Source: JABCPE02 sp963509715
GTDB lineage: Bacteria; Bacteroidota; Bacteroidia; Flavobacteriales; Weeksellaceae
Assembly (NCBI GenBank): GCA_963509715.1
Contig: CAUPCB010000004.1
Span: 5,254-69,253 of the forward strand
Length of the DNA: 64,000 nt
Reading direction: 5' to 3'
A model generated the notes under the pieces. That model worked only from the letters and a program-made list of their open reading frames with translations, was not told the origin of the DNA and made no database searches. The stretch's first letter is position 1; every line of letters begins with the position of its first letter. Below are positions 58,304-64,000 of this stretch, in pieces. The translations under genes were made by a program, and so were the position numbers.

Positions 58304-60412
58304 TTATTTCCCTGTTCTATTTAGCAAGTCATCTATATTGGTGTCTCTTATGTCATTATCAAATTTCTTCCCTGTTTGGAACTGATAAGAGAATTTTATT
58401 GAAATTCCGCGAGAATTATTTTTAGTGTAATTATAAGTATAAATCCCGTTGATATCCGAATATTCTTTCGCTCTATTGGTATTGAAAACATCGGAAATAT
58501 TCAGTGTTAAATTCGCTTTATTTTCAAACAATGGAATTCTCAGATTCAGGTCTGTATAAAAATTGGAATAATTATAATTAAACTTCTGTCTGCTGGGCGT
58601 AGAGTAATTCACAGAAACATCTAATTTCACTTTTTTGAACAAATCAAAACTATGAATGTTCTCCAAAGTCGTATAATAAGAGTGGGTTGAAAGATTATAC
58701 TGCCCTGCTTTGAAACTACTGTGAGAAAGATTTATTTTATTGGTCGTATTCCAAAAATCAGCAATTTTTACAGGAATATTAATATTAAAAAGAAAAGTAT
58801 TCTGATATCCAGCATTTTCAAGTTTTGAAAATAAAACCCCGCTGTTCAAGAGATTAGAAACATTGATAATGTTATTTTCTGAATAAAGATAGCGAAATAC
58901 AAAAGAATATTTTTTCTTCAAAACATATCCTGCCTGTGAGATAAAATAATCCATTGGCTTCAGATGCTGATTTCCAGAACTCCACACATCGGTCTGCTCC
59001 ACCATGATGGTAGGGTCATAGCTGAAAAAAGAAGGTCTGGTAAATCGTTTGGAAGCGTGAAGATAAAAAGTATGGTTTTTATCGTGAGTATATGTAACCG
59101 TTGCCGAAGGCTGAAATTTATTATAATTCACCCTGCCGTCTAATCCTTTATTCGTTTGAAAATCAGCATCAGTATATTCATTTCTTAATCCCAAATTATA
59201 CTTTAATTTTCCTTTGGACAAAGAATAATTGAGATAAGCGGAATATATATTTTCATTGAAATAAAAATTCTGTGAGCGACTGTCTATAAAAGTATCAAAA
59301 CTATAATAATCAGCTGTATTTCTATTGTCACTATTGGAAAATTTTACTCCAAATGAGAGCTTGTTCTGTTCGTTGATTTTTTTAGTGTAATCTGCTGAAG
59401 CTGTAAATATTTTATAATCTAATCTGCCGTTTTGGGTATAATTTTCTGAATTTAAAAATAAACCATTTGCATAAAAATCATTATAACTCCTGAACGGATT
59501 ATAAAACTTCTCCAAAGCATAGTCTGCATTGATAGTCAGCTCATCATCCTTGTCTGATGAAAAGTCATACTGCAAGGAAAAAGTATGCGTTTTATCTTTG
59601 GTTTCAGAAAAATTGTTAATAAAAGAAGTCCCCGAACTGGATAAAGTCTGAGTTTTGTAGTGATAAACATAGTTTTTATCCAAATCCATATCGGCTGTAT
59701 AGTTGTAAAGGAAACTCAGCTTATGTTTATCATTAAAATCATAATCCAAATTAAAGGTTGCATTATTCCCAAAACGCTTGGTTTTGCCTCCATATTCGCC
59801 CTCTCTAGTCAGCTGGTCAGTCCATTTTTGAAGGGAGTTTCCTTTCGCATCAGAATATTTTATGAAATAATCTCCAGATGCATAAACTCTGAGTTTCCCA
59901 AAGGTTGCCATATAGTTAGCATTGCTGTTATGCCCAAATTTATCATTATAATAAACGCCTGTTCCCAGCCCAAGAACCTGCCCTTCCACTTTTTTAGTTG
60001 TAATGATAATCTGCGCTGTGTAGCGACTGTCCATAGAAGCATCTGGAGTATCATTTATCTCTATACTCTTTATAATTTTGGCATCCAAAGAAGACAGAAA
60101 AGTATCAAACTGGTCAGGGCTTATTTTGACTTCTTTTTTGTTAAGAATGATTTGTATTTTATCACTTCCCAAAATTTTCAACCCATTGGAATAGCTGACA
60201 TTTGGAGAAAATTTTATAATTTCAGAAACATTCTCTTTCTGCTCCAGCATTGTCCCTGAAACATTCAGTTGGTACCCTTTTAAAGTCTGTGCTACAGGCT
60301 GTTTCTTTATTATAGAAACTTCTTTTATCTCTGTAACTTTCACAGAATCTTTCTTCTCCTGTGCTAAAAACACAGCAGGAATCAACCCAATGAAATAAAA
60401 TGTTTTCTTCAT
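58304..60412 (-). CDS. TonB-dependent-receptor-like outer-membrane beta-barrel protein
   Basis: 702 residues. Signal peptide (ends VFLAQ), a region of about 120 residues with plug-like elements (SPNVSYSNGLKILGSDKIQIILNKKEV), then a large beta-barrel. It lacks the N-terminal carboxypeptidase-like domain of most SusC-type receptors and no SusD partner is near, so it is in the outer-membrane beta-barrel family with unknown ligand. The start lies only 11 bases from the promoter element. Confidence 0.82.
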   Translation of the reverse strand: MKKTFYFIGLIPAVFLAQEKKDSVKVTEIKEVSIIKKQPVAQTLKGYQLNVSGTMLEQKENVSEIIKFSPNVSYSNGLKILGSDKIQIILNKKEVKISPDQFDTFLSSLDAKIIKSIEINDTPDASMDSRYTAQIIITTKKVEGQVLGLGTGVYYNDKFGHNSNANYMATFGKLRVYASGDYFIKYSDAKGNSLQKWTDQLTREGEYGGKTKRFGNNATFNLDYDFNDKHKLSFLYNYTADMDLDKNYVYHYKTQTLSSSGTSFINNFSETKDKTHTFSLQYDFSSDKDDELTINADYALEKFYNPFRSYNDFYANGLFLNSENYTQNGRLDYKIFTASADYTKKINEQNKLSFGVKFSNSDNRNTADYYSFDTFIDSRSQNFYFNENIYSAYLNYSLSKGKLKYNLGLRNEYTDADFQTNKGLDGRVNYNKFQPSATVTYTHDKNHTFYLHASKRFTRPSFFSYDPTIMVEQTDVWSSGNQHLKPMDYFISQAGYVLKKKYSFVFRYLYSENNIINVSNLLNSGVLFSKLENAGYQNTFLFNINIPVKIADFWNTTNKINLSHSSFKAGQYNLSTHSYYTTLENIHSFDLFKKVKLDVSVNYSTPSRQKFNYNYSNFYTDLNLRIPLFENKANLTLNISDVFNTNRAKEYSDINGIYTYNYTKNNSRGISIKFSYQFQTGKKFDNDIRDTNIDDLLNRTGK

Positions 60413-60423
60413 TCTTTTTTGTC

Positions 60424-60431
60424 CAAATTTA
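60424..60431 (-). promoter_or_regulatory. Predicted -7 promoter element for the receptor-like gene
   Basis: Reads TAAATTTG on the minus strand, exact TAnnTTTG, 11 bases before the ATG, so the leader would be very short. Confidence 0.45.
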
Positions 60432-60645
60432 AATAAAAAAATCAGAGATTATTGCTAATTGGCTTTTTTATAGTCTTGTTCTGATTTTTAACTCACCTTT
60501 ATTTATTGCTTAAAAACCATGCTCCTCCTGTCTGTAAATGATATATTTCCATACCCTGACACATTGTATTTATGATTAAAAAAACACCATCAAATATATA
60601 AATATTAAAATATCATTTCTTAGAGGAATGTATCCATATAATTTG

Positions 60646-60653
60646 TATTTTTG
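60646..60653 (+). promoter_or_regulatory. Predicted -7 promoter element for hsdR
   Basis: TATTTTTG, exact TAnnTTTG, in the 311-base gap between the receptor-like gene and hsdR. Transcription would begin near 60660, right before the hairpin at 60663. Nothing else coding is seen in the gap. Confidence 0.48.
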
Positions 60654-60662
60654 TGTTTTTTG

Positions 60663-60693
60663 AACTTCTCATAATATAAAATTATAAGAAGTT
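60663..60693 (+). promoter_or_regulatory. Leader hairpin of hsdR, possible attenuator or operator
   Basis: AACTTCT-C-ATAAT / ATTAT-A-AGAAGTT forms a 12-pair stem with one mismatch and a 5-base loop, followed by T6. It has terminator-like form but sits 30 bases before the hsdR start, within about 35 bases of the predicted transcription start. Confidence 0.5.
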
Positions 60694-60723
60694 TTTTGAA
60701 ATAACCCCCTCAAAAAAAATACT

Positions 60724-63700
60724 ATGAATTCGAACTTTTATTTTTTACAAGAAGATTATAACTTATTATACAATATTGCCTATTTATCTGAGAAAAACCT
60801 CTATTCTGACCCAAACACCTGCATGTTTAAACTCAGACAGTTCAGTGAAGTAATGGTCAATAAAATTTATCAAATCGAACATATCCCTATTCCTATAGAG
60901 AGCAATCAGGCTTCTAAAATCAATACACTTAAAAGAGAAGGCATCATAGAGCCTATTATTTCTGATATTCTGCATCAGTTAAGACTCAAAGGCAATGATG
61001 CTGTACACTCAGTCTATGCATCTGAGGAAACTGCAGAAACGCTGTTAAAAATGGCTTACCGATTGGCTCGCTGGTTTGCATTATCTTATGGCGAAGGGAC
61101 AAAGGGGCATTCAGAATTTATACTTCCTGAAAAACACTCGATTTCTGTAGATGAACTAAAATCCGAAAAAGAAGCTCAAGAAAAACAAATAGAAACACTC
61201 AAAAACAAACTTTTTGAACTTCAAAAACAGAAAGAATATTTGGAGGAAAGCCAATCCAAAGAATTTTTGTCCGCACAAAAAGAGCGTGTAAAAAAATCTC
61301 AAAAATATGCAGGAGAGCTTACTCTCTCGGAAGCTGAAACCAGAAAAATAATCGATGCTCAATTAGAAGAAGCAGGATGGCAAGCAGACTCTATTAATTT
61401 AAAATACTCCAAAGGCACTCGCCCTGAAAAAGGCAAAAATATAGCAATAGCCGAATTTCCTACTGATAAAGGCAAGGCAGATTATGCTCTGTTTGTAGGT
61501 TTGCAATTGGTAGGCATCGTGGAAGCAAAAGCTGAATATAAGGACATTTCAGCAATTATTGCTAATCAGTGTAAGGATTATGCAACCAGCATAAAATCAG
61601 AACATTCCGAATATATCATTTCCAAATGGGGAGACTATAAAGTACCCTTTGTGTTTGCTACCAATGGACGAAAATATCTGAAACAATTGGAAACCAAATC
61701 TGGAATATGGTTTTTGGACACGCGCCGAAATGATAACATTCCCAAGGCTTTACAAAATTGGAAAAGTCCACAAGGCCTGTTGGAAGATTTGGAAAAAGAC
61801 ATAGAAAAAGCCAACCAAAAACTTAATGAAACGCCTTACGATTTATTGAAAGATAAGGGCGGGCTCAATCTTCGTGAATACCAGATAAGAGCCATAGAAG
61901 CTACTGAAAAAGAACTAATTAACGGCAAGCAGTCGATTTTACTTTCAATGGCAACAGGAACAGGGAAAACTCGCACGATATTAGGAATGATTTATCGTTT
62001 CCTAAAAACACAGCGTTTCAAAAGAATACTGTTTTTAGTGGATAGAACTTCCCTTGGCGAGCAGGCTCATGATGTATTCAAAGAGGTACGATTGGAAGAC
62101 TTACAAACCTTGGATAACTTATACAATATCAAAGGCTTAGAGGATAAAAACATTGACCGAGAAACCAAAATTCATCTAAGTACAGTTCAGGCGATGGTCA
62201 AACGGATTTTGTACAATGACAGCGAAGGTACTCCATCGGTTTCGGATTATGATTTGATTATCATCGATGAAGCCCACAGAGGATATACCCTGGATAAAGA
62301 AATGGGAGAAGATGAGTTGGAATTTAGAAATCAGGAAGATTTTGTCAGTAAGTATAGAACTGTAATAGAATACTTTGACGCTGTAAAAATAGCCGTCACT
62401 GCCACTCCTGCCCTGCACACCACCGAGATTTTCGGGAAACCTGTATTTGAATACTCGTACAGAGAAGCTGTTTTAGACGGGTTTTTAGTAGATTATAATC
62501 TTCCTCATCAGATTATCACAAAATTAAGAAAAGAAGGCGTTCACTATCAAAAAGGAGATACTGTTCAGATTTTTGACCCAGAGAAAAACGAAATTACTGA
62601 TTTCTCAGAACTTGAAGATGAACTTGATTTTGATATTGAGCAGTTTAATAAAAAAATCATCATAGAGGATTTTAACCGAGTAGTACTCAATGAAATAGCC
62701 CAAGACCTTGACCCTGAAGGACAGGGAAAAACACTGATTTTCGCAGTAGATGACCAGCACGCAGACCTTATTGTAAAAATCCTTAAAGAAATCTATGCTG
62801 AGCAAGGCATTGATAATGATGCTGTTAAAAAAATTACAGGAAGTATCGGCGATAAAAAAAGAGTTTCTGAAGCCATCAAGCAGTTTAAGAATGAGAAATA
62901 TCCAAATATTGCTGTTACGGTAGATTTGCTCACGACAGGAATTGATGTGCCCGAAATTACCTCATTAGTATTTTTACGCCGAGTGAAATCAAGGATTTTG
63001 TTTGAACAAATGCTGGGGAGAGCCACTCGTCTTTGTCCGAAAATCAATAAAGAAAATTTTGATATTTATGACCCTGTGGGAGTTTTCGAAAGCATCGTAG
63101 ATTTCACAAAAATGATGCCTGTGGTTGCGAATCCTTCCGCTTCTTTTGAAGATATTATCAATGGAATTAACCATAGTGATGATGCTTCATCGGTAAAAAA
63201 ATATGTAAATCAGCTCATTGGAAGACTGCAAAGGCGCGCCAAAAACATAGTAAAACAAGATGAAGACTATTTCCTAAATTTACAAAAAACAGCTCCACAA
63301 GAGTTTATCAGAGAACTAAAAGAACAATCAGCGGATGAAGCAAAAACATTTATCCAAAATAATATAAAAGCGATAGAATTTTTATTCCATTCTAAATCAA
63401 AATCAAATAATTACAAAATAATCAGCGGTAAAACAGACCAGATAGCTGAACGCTACCAAGGATACGGCGGAGCTGAACAGCGCCCTGAGGATTATATCGA
63501 AGAGTTTAAGACTTTTATTACTCAAAATCAGAACAAAATAGCAGCACTCAACATTCTCTGCACCCGCCCGAAGGAGCTTACCCGCGCTGAGCTCAAAAGC
63601 CTCCGACTAGAAATGGAACAAGCGGGCTATTCCATCAAGGAAATTAACCTCGCTTGGAATAAAGCCAAAAATGTGGAAATCACTACAGATATTATCGGTA

Positions 63701-63981
63701 TTGTCCGTACATTGGCTCTAGGCAATGCTTTGGTAGATTATTCTGTTCGTCTGGAAAATGCCTTCAAAAAACTCAAAAATCATCGTCAATTCACAAAAAT
63801 TGAAGAAAAATGGCTTGAACGCATCGAAAAACACCTCGTAAAAGAACAATTCATCGACAGCGAAAGTTTTAATACAGGAGCTTTCAAAAACGAAGGCGGC
63901 TATGAAAAAATCAACAAAGCCTTTAAGAATCAGTTAGATGAAATTGTAGATGAACTGAAAGAGTATTTGTTTGTGGGATGA
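60724..63981 (+). CDS. hsdR: Type I restriction enzyme R subunit (HsdR-type)
   Basis: 1085 residues. Order: a DUF4145-like helical domain (about 1-130), a coiled coil (about 145-195), a PD-(D/E)xK nuclease (D253, E267 and K269 in KADYALF and IVEAKAE), SF2 translocase with Walker A ATGTGKT at 410-416, DEAH at 515-518 and QMLGRATR at 762-769, then an EcoEI-like C-terminal region. It should act with HsdM and HsdS, which must lie past the right edge, as only 19 bases remain. All key motifs look intact. Confidence 0.92.
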   Translation: MNSNFYFLQEDYNLLYNIAYLSEKNLYSDPNTCMFKLRQFSEVMVNKIYQIEHIPIPIESNQASKINTLKREGIIEPIISDILHQLRLKGNDAVHSVYASEETAETLLKMAYRLARWFALSYGEGTKGHSEFILPEKHSISVDELKSEKEAQEKQIETLKNKLFELQKQKEYLEESQSKEFLSAQKERVKKSQKYAGELTLSEAETRKIIDAQLEEAGWQADSINLKYSKGTRPEKGKNIAIAEFPTDKGKADYALFVGLQLVGIVEAKAEYKDISAIIANQCKDYATSIKSEHSEYIISKWGDYKVPFVFATNGRKYLKQLETKSGIWFLDTRRNDNIPKALQNWKSPQGLLEDLEKDIEKANQKLNETPYDLLKDKGGLNLREYQIRAIEATEKELINGKQSILLSMATGTGKTRTILGMIYRFLKTQRFKRILFLVDRTSLGEQAHDVFKEVRLEDLQTLDNLYNIKGLEDKNIDRETKIHLSTVQAMVKRILYNDSEGTPSVSDYDLIIIDEAHRGYTLDKEMGEDELEFRNQEDFVSKYRTVIEYFDAVKIAVTATPALHTTEIFGKPVFEYSYREAVLDGFLVDYNLPHQIITKLRKEGVHYQKGDTVQIFDPEKNEITDFSELEDELDFDIEQFNKKIIIEDFNRVVLNEIAQDLDPEGQGKTLIFAVDDQHADLIVKILKEIYAEQGIDNDAVKKITGSIGDKKRVSEAIKQFKNEKYPNIAVTVDLLTTGIDVPEITSLVFLRRVKSRILFEQMLGRATRLCPKINKENFDIYDPVGVFESIVDFTKMMPVVANPSASFEDIINGINHSDDASSVKKYVNQLIGRLQRRAKNIVKQDEDYFLNLQKTAPQEFIRELKEQSADEAKTFIQNNIKAIEFLFHSKSKSNNYKIISGKTDQIAERYQGYGGAEQRPEDYIEEFKTFITQNQNKIAALNILCTRPKELTRAELKSLRLEMEQAGYSIKEINLAWNKAKNVEITTDIIGIVRTLALGNALVDYSVRLENAFKKLKNHRQFTKIEEKWLERIEKHLVKEQFIDSESFNTGAFKNEGGYEKINKAFKNQLDEIVDELKEYLFVG

Positions 63982-64000
63982 TGGTTAAAACTTGGAATAA

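Noticed and set aside
59660..60259. Open frame of 199 codons on the plus strand opposite the receptor-like gene
   Set aside because: Shadow frame; odd residue composition, no promoter or start context, and the opposite frame is a well-supported barrel protein.
1..64000. CRISPR array, insertion sequence, prophage, tRNA or rRNA genes
   Set aside because: No regularly spaced repeats, transposase, integrase, phage structural genes or recognisable tRNA/rRNA sequences were found on reading both strands.

Overview
The window is a stretch of chromosome from a low-GC member of the Bacteroidota, class Flavobacteriia, most likely in or near the Chryseobacterium/Riemerella group (Weeksellaceae). Evidence for this is the recurring TAnnTTTG promoter element, very weak Shine-Dalgarno sequences, a PorT-family protein (type IX secretion), the TamL lipoprotein, GIN-domain, DUF4290 and HAEPLYID-type proteins, a Bacteroidota-type arginine decarboxylase, and a DnaG primase with a degenerate zinc finger. 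The genus call is an inference; no rRNA or tRNA gene is visible.

Layout. 0-1.4 kb: purine metabolism (5' end of purA on the minus strand, hpt-adk on the plus strand). 1.5-4.4 kb: operon obgE, 2-oxoacid:ferredoxin oxidoreductase beta subunit, lipid kinase. 4.4-8.6 kb: lipoylated E2 acyltransferase, SulP permease, thioredoxin-like lipoprotein and a DUF4230 protein. 8.6-14.1 kb: mostly small accessory genes on the minus strand (carboxypeptidase-like regulatory-domain protein, AlkD-like protein, PAP2 phosphatase, two DUF2004-like paralogues, a GIN protein, agmatinase, and a WGR-DUF4240 gene split by an apparent frameshift). 14.1-18.3 kb: cell envelope operon plsC-mpl-DUF4290-murA. 18.3-24.9 kb: a small unknown gene, Rel/SpoT, a lipoprotein, NhaA, YihY, RlmH, and a small membrane-protein gene interrupted at an A8 tract. 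24.9-30.4 kb: OmpA-family protein, a TrmH-type methyltransferase and TamL with overlapping 5' ends, and a lipoprotein.

30.5-40.2 kb: YchF, DUF58, DUF368, M1 aminopeptidase, a YD-repeat protein, ThyA, GH25 lysozyme and a HAEPLYID-type protein. 40.2-45.1 kb: a minus-strand run recQ, antitoxin-like, ParE-like toxin, glycosyltransferase, preceded by two tandem paralogous secreted proteins. 45.2-51.5 kb: kdsD and tatC (plus), clpP, yciI-like and dnaG (minus), arginine decarboxylase (plus). 51.6-60.4 kb (minus): metallophosphoesterase, FabH-like ketosynthase, RNase Y, a probable 6S RNA, zapA with a coiled-coil partner, menG-porT, and an outer-membrane receptor-like barrel. 60.4-64.0 kb: a type I restriction R subunit starts what is probably a restriction locus continuing past the right edge.

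The genes fit together mainly as housekeeping: nucleotide salvage (hpt, adk, purA, thyA), peptidoglycan and LPS (murA, mpl, plsC, kdsD), outer-membrane biogenesis (TamL, PorT, OmpA), polyamine synthesis (arginine decarboxylase plus agmatinase, about 37 kb apart), and DNA maintenance (dnaG, recQ, AlkD). No prophage, insertion sequence or CRISPR array was seen. The most interesting points are zinc-site loss in DnaG and RecQ, an Asp in place of the catalytic Cys in MurA, two genes split by single-base frameshifts, a toxin-antitoxin-like pair inside the recQ run, convergently overlapping 5' ends of trmH and tamL, a hairpin in the hsdR leader, and the probable 6S RNA beside zapA.
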